From positions 62,001-126,000 of the forward strand of contig JAQWHM010000015.1 of assembly GCA_029249345.1 (NCBI GenBank): a stretch of 64,000 bases of DNA, in the 5' to 3' direction. Each line of letters starts with the position of its first letter. Position 1 is the stretch's first letter. Both the position numbers and the translations under genes were made by a program. The notes below the pieces were generated by a model. The model did not search any database and was not told where the DNA came from. It saw nothing but the letters and a program-made list of their open reading frames with translations. Below are positions 50,409 through 60,705 of the stretch, piece after piece. This stretch comes from UBA10348 sp002469915 (GTDB lineage Bacteria; Bacteroidota; Rhodothermia; Rhodothermales; UBA10348).

Positions 50409-53400
50409 ATGCGACGCTTTCTAATTCTCTTTTCTGCGCTTCTTTTCGTGGCGGTTTCTGGTTCTGCCCAGCAAATTGATATGGATCTGTTCGAGGTGAT
50501 GAAACCTCGAAATATTGGCCCTGCAGGTATGAGTGGTCGCGTGACGGCCATTGATGCTATCGTCAGTAATCCGGATGTAATCTACGCTGGAACAGCTTCT
50601 GGAGGTCTCTGGAAGTCGACTTCGGGTGGTACAAAATGGGACCCCATTTTTGACGAAGAACCGACTCACTCTATTGGTGCGGTAGCTATTTATCAGGCTA
50701 ATCCGGATGTCGTATGGGTTGGAGCAGGTGAAGGGAATCCTCGCAATAGTCAGTCTGCCGGGAATGGGTTGTACCGCACAATTGACGGGGGCCAGTCCTG
50801 GACGTACCTGGGATTGGAAGACTCTAGAAACATCCACAGGATCGTACTAGACCCAACAAATTCGGATGTGGCGCTTATCGGCGTTCAGGGGCCAGCTTGG
50901 GGAGAAACCGAGGATCGAGGAGTATTTCGCACCACAGACGGTGGAAAAACCCTCGAAAAGGTCTTGTATGTGAACGAAAAGACCGGAATTGGGGACATGG
51001 TCATGGACCCGTCCAATCCAGATCATATCCTTGCGGCCATGTGGGAATTCCGTCGCTGGCCCTGGTTTTTTCACTCCGGCGGTGAAGGTTCTGGACTGTA
51101 CGAAACATGGAATGGTGGAGAAACTTGGGAAGAAATCACCTCTGATGATGGGCTTCCAACAGGCGAACTCGGACGGATAGGCTTAGCGTTCGGTACGAAC
51201 AATCCCGACGTGGTGTACGCATTGGTGGAAGCCAAAAAAAATGCGCTCTACCGTTCAGACGATGGGGGATCTTCCTGGCGCAAAATCAACGATGACAATA
51301 ATGTGAATGGCCGCCCATTCTATTACGCTGACATATATGTCGACCCAGAAAATGAAAACCGGCTCTACAAAATTGAGACCTATATATACGTGAGCGAAGA
51401 TGGCGGGAAGTCATTTCGTCAGTGGCAGCCTGGATATCAGTCAAATGGAGTTCACCCAGATCATCATGCGTTCTGGGTTTCTGCCACAGATCCAAGTTTT
51501 ATCATTGAAGGAAATGATGGTGGAATGTCGATAACGCGGGACAAGGGGCAGACATGGCGCTTTGTGGAAAACCTGCCGGTAGCGCAGTTCTATCATATTA
51601 ACGTGGACAACGAATTTCCGTATAACGTGATGGGCGGAATGCAGGATAATGGCTCCTGGGTTGGCCCAGGGTATGTCCTGAGATCGGGCGGAATCAGGAA
51701 TTCATATTGGCAGGAAGTGGCATTTGGAGATGGTTTTGATGTTTCGCCAGATCCTGATAATTCTCGGTATGGATACGCCATGAGCCAGGGAGGCTCCATA
51801 AGCACCTTTGATAAGGAAACGGGCAACAGTTCAAGTATAAAGCCACGGCATCCGGATCCAGACGTGTTCCTTCGTTATAACTGGGATGCAGCCTTTGCGC
51901 AAAGCCCTCATGACGCATCTACCATCTATTACGGAAGTCAGTATCTACACAAATCCACCAACAAGGGGATGAGTTGGGAGGTTATTTCTCCAGATCTGAC
52001 AACCAATGACCCTGAAAAACAGAAGCAGATGGTTTCAGGTGGGTTGACATATGATGCAACTCAAGCTGAAAATCATACCACGATAGTTTCCATCGGTGTC
52101 TCACCCGTGGAAGAGGGAATCCTGTGGGTCGGTACCGATGATGGTAACATTCAACTGAGTCGAGATGGCGGTGTATCTTGGACAGAGGTTGGGTCCCGAG
52201 TTAATGATGTAGCCGAGAAGTCTTGGGTACACCAGTTAAAGCCATCTCCGTTTAATGCGGCCGAAGTTGTGGCTGTATATGACGATCATCGCCAGAATAA
52301 TTGGGAGCCTTACGTTTATCGGTCTCGAGATTGGGGTCGGTCGTGGCAGCGTCTCGTAGATGAGAACGATGTATACGGATTCGCCCTTTCCTATATCCAG
52401 GATCCAACCGAAGAAAACCTGGAGTTTATCGGGACTGAATTTGGGCTGTACGTTTCCATCGATGATGGAGCAAGCTGGACCAAGTGGACTCAAGGATATC
52501 CGACTGCTTCAACAATGGATTTGGCGATTCAAGAGCGCGAGGCGGATCTCGTGATAGGAACGTTTGGTCGAAGTGCCTGGGTATTGGATGATATTCGTCC
52601 CCTCCGCACACTGGCCTCCGAAGGGGCTTCCGTTCTGGATGAAGCAGTACGTGTGTTTCCAACTCCAACAGCCTATCAGGCATCGAATATTCAGGCTGAA
52701 GGGACCCGTTTCAAGGCAGATGCCATTTATGCAGGCCAGAATCGTGGAGCTGGAGCGCGGATTACCTATGCGGTGAATCCAGATGCCTATTCGCTGGAAT
52801 CGACTGAGGAGAATGACACGGACGAAGAGAAGGCCGAAGCACCGGACGAAGTAAAGATTGAAATCCTCGAAAATGGTGAGGTAATTCGCACGTTCGATGG
52901 TCCCGCCAAAAAAGGCCTCAATCGAACCGGGTGGTCCATGGATCGAAAAGGTGTAAGGGGTCCAAGCCGGACGGCACCTCGTAAAAATGCTCCTGAACCG
53001 CGCGGAGCCGCCGTTCTTCCGGGCACCTATTTGGTTCGCGTCACCTATGGAGATACTTCTTCGGAAACACCCATCACCATTGAGTCTGATCCTAGATATG
53101 AAGTAGATCTTTTGGCGCTCAAGGAACGACAAGCGATGTACGCTGAGTACGAAAAAATGATAGTGGCCGCAGAGAAAATGATGTCGCGGGTTCGAGAAGC
53201 AAAAGAAATCGTTAGCACGGTAAATGCGAGTCTTGGCGACCGGGATGACGAGACCTCGAAAGAGCTCAAAAAGCACGGGAAAACAATAACTGATTCGCTA
53301 TCTACTTTTCAGGACCTGTATTTCGGAGAGCAGGGCAAACAGGGGATCTACAGGGACCCGAATACGATTGGCTCTAAAGTAGGTGGGGCACGAGGTGCGA

Positions 53401-53594
53401 TATTTTCAAGTAAGCGTCCTCCCAATACGCCCGAACAGTGGGCCATGTCTCACGCGCGTTTGGCGCTGGAAAACATGCTAGCGGATGTGAATGGGTTTCT
53501 TTCTGGAGATTGGACCGAATACGTTAGCGAGGTCACTGCTTCCGATGCGTTTCGTATTGATGCACTGGATGGGGTGGAAATAGAAAACGAATAA
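50409..53594 (+). CDS. Exported VPS10/BNR-like beta-propeller protein
   Basis: A 1061-residue protein with a signal peptide (1-20, SGSAQQ). Residues about 25-700 form one or two large propellers with many Asp-box/BNR turns (S-x-D-G-G-x-x-W), for instance TIDGGQSWTYLGLEDSRNIH, TTDGGKTLEK and DDGGSSWRKI; the start MKPRNIGPAGMSGRVTAI is typical. A charged linker (about 790-830) leads into a domain with GPSRTAPRKNAPEP and a helical end. The family is widespread in Bacteroidota and often annotated as glycosyl hydrolase or sortilin-like, without proven enzyme activity. A paralogue starts at 63285. ATG at 50409 is preferred over 50400 for the signal peptide. Confidence 0.85.
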   Translation: MRRFLILFSALLFVAVSGSAQQIDMDLFEVMKPRNIGPAGMSGRVTAIDAIVSNPDVIYAGTASGGLWKSTSGGTKWDPIFDEEPTHSIGAVAIYQANPDVVWVGAGEGNPRNSQSAGNGLYRTIDGGQSWTYLGLEDSRNIHRIVLDPTNSDVALIGVQGPAWGETEDRGVFRTTDGGKTLEKVLYVNEKTGIGDMVMDPSNPDHILAAMWEFRRWPWFFHSGGEGSGLYETWNGGETWEEITSDDGLPTGELGRIGLAFGTNNPDVVYALVEAKKNALYRSDDGGSSWRKINDDNNVNGRPFYYADIYVDPENENRLYKIETYIYVSEDGGKSFRQWQPGYQSNGVHPDHHAFWVSATDPSFIIEGNDGGMSITRDKGQTWRFVENLPVAQFYHINVDNEFPYNVMGGMQDNGSWVGPGYVLRSGGIRNSYWQEVAFGDGFDVSPDPDNSRYGYAMSQGGSISTFDKETGNSSSIKPRHPDPDVFLRYNWDAAFAQSPHDASTIYYGSQYLHKSTNKGMSWEVISPDLTTNDPEKQKQMVSGGLTYDATQAENHTTIVSIGVSPVEEGILWVGTDDGNIQLSRDGGVSWTEVGSRVNDVAEKSWVHQLKPSPFNAAEVVAVYDDHRQNNWEPYVYRSRDWGRSWQRLVDENDVYGFALSYIQDPTEENLEFIGTEFGLYVSIDDGASWTKWTQGYPTASTMDLAIQEREADLVIGTFGRSAWVLDDIRPLRTLASEGASVLDEAVRVFPTPTAYQASNIQAEGTRFKADAIYAGQNRGAGARITYAVNPDAYSLESTEENDTDEEKAEAPDEVKIEILENGEVIRTFDGPAKKGLNRTGWSMDRKGVRGPSRTAPRKNAPEPRGAAVLPGTYLVRVTYGDTSSETPITIESDPRYEVDLLALKERQAMYAEYEKMIVAAEKMMSRVREAKEIVSTVNASLGDRDDETSKELKKHGKTITDSLSTFQDLYFGEQGKQGIYRDPNTIGSKVGGARGAIFSSKRPPNTPEQWAMSHARLALENMLADVNGFLSGDWTEYVSEVTASDAFRIDALDGVEIENE

Positions 53595-53615
53595 TCGACC
53601 CGATGAGGCTACATC

Positions 53616-54707
53616 ATGTTTCAATCAGCTACGTTTCAGAAATATCTACTACCAGGCTTTGTCTTTCAATCCATCATTATTGGTGGTGGATATGGTACGG
53701 GACGTGAATTGATTGAATGGTTTATGAGTCAGGGGCCTATTGGCGGGCTTTTAGGTATGTTGGTTTCCACTATCATTATGGGTGTGGTACTGGCATTCAC
53801 CTTTGAATTGGGACGCCATTTCCATGCCTTTGATTATCGGGTCTTCATGCAGAAGCTACTTGGGAAAGCCTGGTTTGCTTTCGAGATAACCTACCTGGCC
53901 ATGCTCGTACTGATCGTTTCAGTCATGGGGTCAGCCGCTGGAGAGCTTCTGAATCGCATGCTAGGCTGGCCTGAACTCGCCGGTATTATCGTGCTGATTA
54001 CAGCTGTGGGTTGGATGTCCTTTTACGGAAACGAGCTCATTGAAAAAGTATTTTCTCTCTGGTCCGTCGTTTTATATCTGACTTTCTTTGGTGTCATCGC
54101 CGCCGCACTGTTCATGTTTAGCGATCGCATAGGGGAGGTTATCGTCCAATTCGATCCCGAGTCAAACTGGGTCATGAGCGGCATCAAGTACGCCGGGTAC
54201 AATGTGGGCCTCGCTCCTGCTGCGTTCTTTGTATTGCGTCATCTTGAAACACGAAAAGAAGCCATGACGTCCGGACTCATTGCAGGGATGTTAGGTATGA
54301 TTCCTGCTTTGTTTGTGTTTGTAGGAATGCTGGCGGTATATCCTGAGGTCCTTGGAGAGTCCATACCAGTAGACTTCCTGTTGACCACACTCGGGTGGCC
54401 ATGGCTTCGAGTGTTGTTTCAGATCGTACTTTTTGGCACCCTGATTGAGACAGGGGTAGGTGTTATTCACGGATTCAACGAGCGCATTGCCGGGGTATAT
54501 CACCAGAAAGGCAAAGAAATGCCTCGCGGATTGAGAATAGGTATTGCAGCTATTCTGTTACTCATCGCCATCTTTTTGGCTGATGCGATAGGAATCGTAG
54601 ATCTAATCGCAAAAGGCTATGGCACGCTAACTTGGCTCTACTGGGTGGTCTTCTTGTTACCCGTTTTGATACTCGGAGTTAGGCACGTGTTTTTCTCGCA
54701 ACGTTAG
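53616..54707 (+). CDS. YkvI-family membrane transporter
   Basis: A 363-residue membrane protein with about ten helices. The start FQSATFQKYLLPGFVFQSII, GGGYGTGRELIEWF and the later LAPAAFFVLRHLETRKEA fit the YkvI family, relatives of the LeuT/APC-fold amino-acid transporters. The broken helix with GGGYGTG near residue 22-30 is the expected substrate/Na+ region. Substrate unknown; amino acids or small amines are likely by fold. It begins 22 bp after the VPS10-like gene and may share its transcript. Its stop overlaps the stop of the convergent amidase by 3 bp. Confidence 0.85.
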   Translation: MFQSATFQKYLLPGFVFQSIIIGGGYGTGRELIEWFMSQGPIGGLLGMLVSTIIMGVVLAFTFELGRHFHAFDYRVFMQKLLGKAWFAFEITYLAMLVLIVSVMGSAAGELLNRMLGWPELAGIIVLITAVGWMSFYGNELIEKVFSLWSVVLYLTFFGVIAAALFMFSDRIGEVIVQFDPESNWVMSGIKYAGYNVGLAPAAFFVLRHLETRKEAMTSGLIAGMLGMIPALFVFVGMLAVYPEVLGESIPVDFLLTTLGWPWLRVLFQIVLFGTLIETGVGVIHGFNERIAGVYHQKGKEMPRGLRIGIAAILLLIAIFLADAIGIVDLIAKGYGTLTWLYWVVFLLPVLILGVRHVFFSQR

Positions 54708-56206
54708 TTGAACAGGTCCGGGGATTTTCTTCGTTGGGTGGCCTGTTCGTACGAGTAGGCAAACCTGATCAAATCTGGTTCTGCGAAGAGTCTTCCGATA
54801 AAGGTCATCCCAACGGGAAGTCCTCCTTCGGTAAATCCGATGGGGACCTGAATGGCAGGGAGGCCGGACTGCGGAGATAAGTACTGGCTGTTATCTCCGG
54901 CTGGAGAGTCCCAATCACCAATTTCTCGCGCCGGATAGCTCCAGGTTGGGTAAACGAAGGCATCCAACTCATGTACGTCCATTGCGCTGAGCACCGTCTC
55001 CCGAAATGTAATATTTGGCTGATGAGTATAGAGGTCAGGGCATGGTGGCTCAGTCCATGCGGCCGTGAACTCGAGCGTGCCTTTGATGTAATCGGCGTAC
55101 AGACCTGTCTCGATGATGTCGTTCAATGTACCGTATGGAAATGATGCCCCACGGGAAGCAAAGTATTGCTCGACATCGTTCTTGAAGACCTCGCACCAGA
55201 TGTCCTCGCTCATCTCCAGATTTGGGATATCAAACGGATCGATAAGTATTGCACCGGCTGCCTCAAGATCCGAAACGGCCTCTTCCATACGCGCCAGAAC
55301 ATCCGCATTAGTTGAGTCCGGGCGCATATACCACCTGAATACTCCGATTCTGGCATCTTTAAGGCCATCTAGGTCTAGATAGTCCAAGTAGCTTTCAGGC
55401 ATCTGACCTTCACTGCGAGCCGTTATGGGATCAGCCGGGTCGTGTCCAGCTATGACGTCCAACACTCTCGCTGCGTCCTCAACGGTGCGGGCCATCGGGC
55501 CACCAATGTCGTTGCGCAAATAGAGCGGTACAATGCCATCTCGGCTCGTGAGTCCCATGGTTGAACGGATTCCAACGAGCGCATTGTGGCTCGATGGCCC
55601 GCGAATCGAATTCCCGGTATCAGTGCCCAGTCCGATCAATCCTAGGTTAGCGGCAACGGCTGCTGCGGTTCCTCCACTTGAACCAGCGGGCACGCGGGAT
55701 AAATCATAGGGGTTGCGGGTGGTGCCATCGATAGAGCTAACCGTTACGAAAGGAGAAAAGGCCCATTCAGCCATATTCGTTTTTCCGAGAATCACGGCTC
55801 CTGCCTCTCGAAGTCGTGCGACTTGCCAAGCATCGTCAGGCGGAAGGAGCCCTTCGAGGGCCTTCGAACCGGCAGTAGTTTGCAGGTCGAAAGTATCATA
55901 ATTGTCCTTGATGACGACTGGAATTCCGTGCAGGGGCCTAAGAACACCGGTACGCCTAAATTCTTCGTCTAATTTGGCAGACGAAGCGATAGCACGCTCG
56001 TTTAAAATGATGAATGCATTAAGCGTATCATCATATTCGGCGATGCGTTCTAGGTATAACTCTGTTAACTGCTGCGCTGTAAGGGTACCGGCTTCGAAAG
56101 CTGCATGGACGTCAGAGACGGTCGTTTCTCTGACGTCAAAGGCTGGCGACGAACAGGCTGAAAGCACCAACAGGGAGAGACCTATAAAACTAATATGATT
56201 TTTCAT
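54704..56206 (-). CDS. Amidase-signature-family lipoprotein
   Basis: A 500-residue lipoprotein (lipobox Cys18, LVLSAC) with the amidase signature. The Ser-cisSer-Lys triad is readable as K100 (VVIKDNYD), S176/S177 (GSSGGT) and S200 (GLGTDTGNSIRGPS). It hydrolyses amide bonds of fatty-acid amides, peptides or aryl amides in known members; substrate here is open. It is exported, unlike GatA, which excludes the tRNA amidotransferase. Its start overlaps the kinase-propeller stop (ATGA at 56203-56206), so the two are co-translated. Confidence 0.9.
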   Translation of the reverse strand: MKNHISFIGLSLLVLSACSSPAFDVRETTVSDVHAAFEAGTLTAQQLTELYLERIAEYDDTLNAFIILNERAIASSAKLDEEFRRTGVLRPLHGIPVVIKDNYDTFDLQTTAGSKALEGLLPPDDAWQVARLREAGAVILGKTNMAEWAFSPFVTVSSIDGTTRNPYDLSRVPAGSSGGTAAAVAANLGLIGLGTDTGNSIRGPSSHNALVGIRSTMGLTSRDGIVPLYLRNDIGGPMARTVEDAARVLDVIAGHDPADPITARSEGQMPESYLDYLDLDGLKDARIGVFRWYMRPDSTNADVLARMEEAVSDLEAAGAILIDPFDIPNLEMSEDIWCEVFKNDVEQYFASRGASFPYGTLNDIIETGLYADYIKGTLEFTAAWTEPPCPDLYTHQPNITFRETVLSAMDVHELDAFVYPTWSYPAREIGDWDSPAGDNSQYLSPQSGLPAIQVPIGFTEGGLPVGMTFIGRLFAEPDLIRFAYSYEQATQRRKSPDLFN

Positions 56207-58836
56207 CTTGGTGGGGCGATGGATTTTAAAAACTGGTCTGCTCCGGTGATCACACTAAAATTGTGATACATGTCAGGGTCTTCTTCCGATTCGAAAATGA
56301 GTATTTCTCCGGAATCAAGCATGTGACCACTATAGAAATATTCTGATTCATAGAGAAGAGTAGGCTCTCCAAAAACACTAACCCGCCCTGAAGCAGACAG
56401 ACTTTGCTGCAGTAACCTGTTTTCGTTGTAGTCATTGAGCAACAGAGCCTTTGAATCTGTCGTCCAGGATTCTAGGATAAAAAAGTCTCCATCAAGGGAC
56501 AGTCGTCCTATTCCATTCCGGGGCGAAACGGAAACCTGAGCATTCCCGTTCACAATGTGGGTGTAGGCTACCCGTTGACCATCGGGGCTAAACTGCCCAT
56601 TTAACGCCTCCAGGCGCTGATCCAGAAACGGGGTAAATTCAGACGTATTGAGGTCCAGTAGCCCGAAGCGCTGCGCATCACTTTCAAAAGACGATGATGA
56701 GATCAGCAAAAAGTTAGCGTCAGGTGTCCAGTCGTTAATGGCGATGCTTTCCCTGTTCCCCATTGGAAACGAACGCCGTTGAGTTGGATCAGAAACCGAA
56801 ATGATCTCAATATATTCTTCCCCATTCCTATCTGTGACGTAGGCGATTTGGTCCTCAGACGCAGAAAACGTCGGTTCTTCAATTAGAGGTTCCTGTATCA
56901 GGACCTCTTCATACGATGTGTAGGGATCCGAAATCAGCATCTCCATCGAGTTCTCGCCGACATCTCTAACGGTAACTACTGTGCCCTTTCCGGAGACGCC
57001 GGGAATTGTGCTGCTTGTAGACGTGAGGGTAAAGGGAGCGTTATCCGGATCATTGAGCTTCCAGGCTCTAAAACTCTCTTCTTGCGGTTCGGGTTGATAG
57101 ATGATCCAATGATTTGGGTGATATAAGACCGAATGCATATTTGCATTAAACAAGTTGACTTTAGGTCCCGTCATGGAAAGGGTGGCCAAATCAAAGGGTT
57201 GAGCTACAATCTGATCGCTATCCCACAAGGAATAAATGAGGTGACCGCTTGGTGCATATTTGGCATGAAGACCTCCGCTAATTACCAAGGTTGATTCACC
57301 CGTATCTCGATCTACTACACGAATCTCACTCTCTTGGTCGGCGGCGTCCATAATGGCCGTGTACAAAACGTATCTGGAATCAGGAAGGAGCTTGGGCCAC
57401 CAATAAAAACGCTCGCCCTTCAACGTATCCGGTGATGCTACAACAGAAGACGGATCTCCATTTAGGTACAGTTCACGAATGACACCGTTTTGGGGGTCGA
57501 TTAAAATGGAGTTATTGGAAGACCACTCGATATCTGAGTTAGCAGCCCCATCCAGCGTGGACAGTAGTTGCCCAGACGGGGAGTACAGATATAGGGATGT
57601 TGTACTCGCAACAGCAAGAGTCTCTCCGTCAGGCGAATATTCGACTGCCGACATTTCGTCTAAATCTGCTATTTTGAGAGTTTCTCCTGCCCTCAAATCT
57701 CTACGGAAGAGTCCGATCATTCCGGATGACGTATCCACTCCGTTGAAGACCACATACTGACCATCAGGCGAAAAATCAGGGTACCCTGCCTCTCTGACTT
57801 CTGGAAAAGTCAGCGTGAACCGAAAGGAATCCTGTGATTCAGGAGCGGGTGGGGATCCCGTCAATGATCCTGCAATGAACCCGCCTGTAAGCAGTAAGGC
57901 GCCCAAGGCGTAGGCCATCCAGGAAGGGAAGGTGGTCTTTTTCTCTGGCTCTTGAGCGAGTGTGTGGTGGGCCGAAGCTGAAATACTAGACACTCTTGAG
58001 GGACGATGAACTACGTTCTTTAAGTCCACAATGAGATCTGCTGCAGAGTTATATCGAGAGGACGCTTCTTTAGCAAAAAGCTTATTCGTGATCCATTCCA
58101 AGTCCATTGGTACGCCCGTACGCAATGCCGTCAATGGCTTGGGCTCCTCATTCATGATCGAATACACGATCGCTTGTTCGTAATCTCCTCCAAACGGCAG
58201 TGTGCCGGTAATCATTTCGTAGATCACGACGCCAAGCGCCCACAGATCCGTGCGGTGATCCACTTCGTTACCCCGTGCCTGCTCGGGACTCATGTAGGCT
58301 ATCGTTCCCATGGTTGAGCCCATTCGGGTTAGCATGGTCGACTGAGCCGTTTTGGCTAATCCGAAGTCTAGCACTTTGGCTCGGGCATTTTTGTCGAGCA
58401 TGACATTGGCTGACTTGATGTCCCGGTGCACAATGCCTTTTTCATGGGCTTCTTTGAGGGCTTCCGCAATTTCGGTGGCAATACGAATGGCTTCCTCAAT
58501 GACCATGGGGCCTTCCTTGATCCGCGTTTCAAGGGGTTGTCCATCAATGAACTCCATGGCGATAAATGGCCTTAAATCATCACCGCTGGATCCTTCTGGA
58601 ATCGCCTCATCGATTTCAAAAATGCTGGCAATGTGAGGATGATGGAGTTGTGCAGCAGCTTTTGCCTCTCGATAAAAACGAGTCCGGTCGTCCTGATTGG
58701 TCAAGGCGGTCGATGGGAGCAGCTTGAGCGCAACCGTTCGGTCTAGCTTCGTATCGGTTGCTTTATACACAATGCCCATGCCACCGCGGCCTATTTCGGC
58801 GTCGATGGTATAGTGGGAGAGTTTCGTACCGACCAT
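56203..58836 (-). CDS. Membrane Ser/Thr protein kinase with TolB-like propeller
   Basis: An 877-residue eukaryotic-type kinase. The kinase domain (about 8-275) has the glycine loop G16-R-G18-G-M-G21, catalytic Lys38, H137-R-D139, D157-F-G and the MSPEQARG activation segment. A membrane helix (about 307-327) links it to an outside domain (about 345-870) of WD40/TolB-like propeller repeats (FSPDGQYVVFNG, YSPDGETLAVAS, ISEDQIAYVTDRNG-like). The propeller would sense a ligand in the periplasm and the kinase act in the cytoplasm. This fusion is common in Rhodothermota and Acidobacteriota. It is co-transcribed with the amidase (ATGA overlap); substrate proteins unknown. Confidence 0.92.
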   Translation of the reverse strand: MVGTKLSHYTIDAEIGRGGMGIVYKATDTKLDRTVALKLLPSTALTNQDDRTRFYREAKAAAQLHHPHIASIFEIDEAIPEGSSGDDLRPFIAMEFIDGQPLETRIKEGPMVIEEAIRIATEIAEALKEAHEKGIVHRDIKSANVMLDKNARAKVLDFGLAKTAQSTMLTRMGSTMGTIAYMSPEQARGNEVDHRTDLWALGVVIYEMITGTLPFGGDYEQAIVYSIMNEEPKPLTALRTGVPMDLEWITNKLFAKEASSRYNSAADLIVDLKNVVHRPSRVSSISASAHHTLAQEPEKKTTFPSWMAYALGALLLTGGFIAGSLTGSPPAPESQDSFRFTLTFPEVREAGYPDFSPDGQYVVFNGVDTSSGMIGLFRRDLRAGETLKIADLDEMSAVEYSPDGETLAVASTTSLYLYSPSGQLLSTLDGAANSDIEWSSNNSILIDPQNGVIRELYLNGDPSSVVASPDTLKGERFYWWPKLLPDSRYVLYTAIMDAADQESEIRVVDRDTGESTLVISGGLHAKYAPSGHLIYSLWDSDQIVAQPFDLATLSMTGPKVNLFNANMHSVLYHPNHWIIYQPEPQEESFRAWKLNDPDNAPFTLTSTSSTIPGVSGKGTVVTVRDVGENSMEMLISDPYTSYEEVLIQEPLIEEPTFSASEDQIAYVTDRNGEEYIEIISVSDPTQRRSFPMGNRESIAINDWTPDANFLLISSSSFESDAQRFGLLDLNTSEFTPFLDQRLEALNGQFSPDGQRVAYTHIVNGNAQVSVSPRNGIGRLSLDGDFFILESWTTDSKALLLNDYNENRLLQQSLSASGRVSVFGEPTLLYESEYFYSGHMLDSGEILIFESEEDPDMYHNFSVITGADQFLKSIAPPR

Positions 58837-59025
58837 AATCCTGAAGTGTGTGAGGGATGCCCAAATAACGGATAATATGCGTTAAACTCAATGAGTCTAT
58901 GCTGCATTCGACCTTGAAACACATCCTGAATTGATAGCGGCGCTTGCCAATGCTGGATTCATCCTATATATAGAAGTAGACTTTCTTGCCGCTACTATTT
59001 TGATTATACCGAACGACCGCACTCC

Positions 59026-59775
59026 ATGGGATTATCCAGATTCATCTCTTTTAGACTGACACTCGTACTTTTTGCACTGTTATTACCCCTATCTGCGCTA
59101 GCTCAGGAGTGGCATCCAGAACTGACAGAACAATGGGAGCCGGTTCCGGCCATCGTTGAGCCGGGCACGGGCACTTCCGCCCCTTCAGACGCCATTGTAC
59201 TATTTGATGGGTCTAATTTGGATGCGTGGGAGTCCGTGCGTGGTGGTAATGCGGGATGGGTGGTTGCTGAAGGCGCCATGACGGTTTCTGCTGGAGTGGG
59301 TGATATCCGCACTCGGCAGCAGTTTCGCGATGTACAACTTCATATAGAGTGGAGGACGCCTGCTAAGGTCGAGGGAGACGGACAGGGGAGGGGAAACAGT
59401 GGTGTTTTCTTCCACGAGGTATACGAAGTTCAAGTATTGGATTCCTACGATAACACGACGTATCCAAACGGACAGGCTGCTTCAGTCTATAAGCAGCACA
59501 TCCCACTTGTTAATGCTTCCCGAGGCCCAGGTGTCTGGCAGGTATATGACATCGTGTTTTCGTCCCCTGTCTTTGCCGGAGATGGCGACCTAGTCCGGCC
59601 TGCTTTTGTGACGGTATTCCACAATGGGGTGTTGGTTCAGAATCATGTCGAAGTAAAAGGTGATACGGCCTACATCGGCCTTCCTGAATACATTCCACAT
59701 GGAGCGGGATCGATCAAGCTTCAAGACCATGGAAATCCGACTAGCTATCGCAATGTGTGGGTGCGCGAACTTTGA
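59026..59775 (+). CDS. DUF1080 / 3-keto-disaccharide hydrolase-like protein
   Basis: A 249-residue exported protein with a signal peptide (about 1-27, LSALAQ) and a concanavalin-like domain of the DUF1080 type: IVLFDGSNLDAWES, GDIRTRQQFRDVQLHIEW, GRGNSGVFFHEVYEVQVLDS, GSIKLQDHGNPTSYRNVWVREL. Members degrade 3-keto-glycosides, so a secreted role in sugar breakdown is plausible. A related sandwich domain is fused in the lipoprotein at 8508. ATG at 59026; the 189-bp gap upstream separates it from the divergent kinase gene. Confidence 0.88.
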   Translation: MGLSRFISFRLTLVLFALLLPLSALAQEWHPELTEQWEPVPAIVEPGTGTSAPSDAIVLFDGSNLDAWESVRGGNAGWVVAEGAMTVSAGVGDIRTRQQFRDVQLHIEWRTPAKVEGDGQGRGNSGVFFHEVYEVQVLDSYDNTTYPNGQAASVYKQHIPLVNASRGPGVWQVYDIVFSSPVFAGDGDLVRPAFVTVFHNGVLVQNHVEVKGDTAYIGLPEYIPHGAGSIKLQDHGNPTSYRNVWVREL

Positions 59776-59871
59776 TGAGAGGCTTTTACCTGATGTGAGT
59801 TACGTATTAAGACGTGAACAAGGAAGGTGGAAAGCCGTACATGAGCGCTTTGAAACTAATTAAAGACGCTC

Positions 59872-60705
59872 ATGAAACTGAAAAGGACGCCGATACTGGC
59901 CCTGATGGTGATTTTCCTCACCGCTTGCGGTGCCAATGTTGCCGAACCCGAAGTTCAGATTACTGAAATCGCTGTCGGCGAAGGCATAGAAGCCGGATTT
60001 GGGTCGCAGGTATCCGTGCATTACACAGGATGGCTGTATGCGCCTGATTCAACCGGAAACAGAGGTTCGAAATTCGATAGTTCGGTGGATCGCGGTCAGC
60101 AATTCCAGTTTGCTATCGGTCTGGGACAGGTTATTCCTGGTTGGGACCAAGGTGTTTCAGGAATGAAAGTCGGCGGAAAACGTGAACTGGTTATTCCTCC
60201 AGAGCTTGCCTACGGCGATCGCGAAGGTGGCCCTATTCCGCCAAATTCAACACTGCTTTTTGAGATCGAATTGTTTGAGGTTGTCGATCTAGGTGGAGAC
60301 TTGGAAATTGAAGACTTGGCTATTGGAGACGGTGCTGAAGCCACGCCAGGCATGCTACTTGACGTGCACTATACAGGTTGGCTGTACAACGCCGATTCTA
60401 CGGATTTCAAAGGGACCAAATTTGATAGCTCGGTAGATCGTGGCGAAATGCTGGCTGGTTTGCCGATTGCAAGAAGCCGTGTCATTCCCGGTTGGGATTT
60501 AGGAATTCCAGGGATGAAAGTTGGGGGCAAACGTCGACTGACGATTCCGCCAAATCTTGCTTATGGAGATCGGGATCTAGGGGTTATTCCACCTAACTCA
60601 ACACTGATTTTTGATGTTGAGTTATTTAACGTAATCGATCCAGAAGTCGCCGCTGCAGCCGCAGCAGAAAATGAAACCGCCGAGGAGGCAGAAAGCAATG
60701 AGTAA
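59872..60705 (+). CDS. Lipoprotein with two FKBP-type peptidyl-prolyl isomerase domains
   Basis: A 277-residue lipoprotein (Cys19, FLTACG). Two FKBP domains follow: 1 at about 30-133 (VSVHYTGWLY, KFDSSVDRG, VIPGWDQG, AYGDREGG) and 2 at about 145-252 (DVHYTGWLY, VIPGWDLG, AYGDRDLG). Domain 1 keeps the usual active-site pattern; in domain 2 the F-x-F stretch after VDRG is replaced by EMLAGLPIARS. The end is Ala/Glu rich. It helps fold proteins in the periplasm. Its stop overlaps the next FKBP gene (ATGAGTAA). Confidence 0.9.
   Translation: MKLKRTPILALMVIFLTACGANVAEPEVQITEIAVGEGIEAGFGSQVSVHYTGWLYAPDSTGNRGSKFDSSVDRGQQFQFAIGLGQVIPGWDQGVSGMKVGGKRELVIPPELAYGDREGGPIPPNSTLLFEIELFEVVDLGGDLEIEDLAIGDGAEATPGMLLDVHYTGWLYNADSTDFKGTKFDSSVDRGEMLAGLPIARSRVIPGWDLGIPGMKVGGKRRLTIPPNLAYGDRDLGVIPPNSTLIFDVELFNVIDPEVAAAAAAENETAEEAESNE

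Noticed and set aside
54704..56206. GatA (Glu-tRNA amidotransferase subunit A)
   Set aside because: The protein has a lipoprotein signal peptide and is not near gatB or gatC, so a secreted amidase is the better reading.
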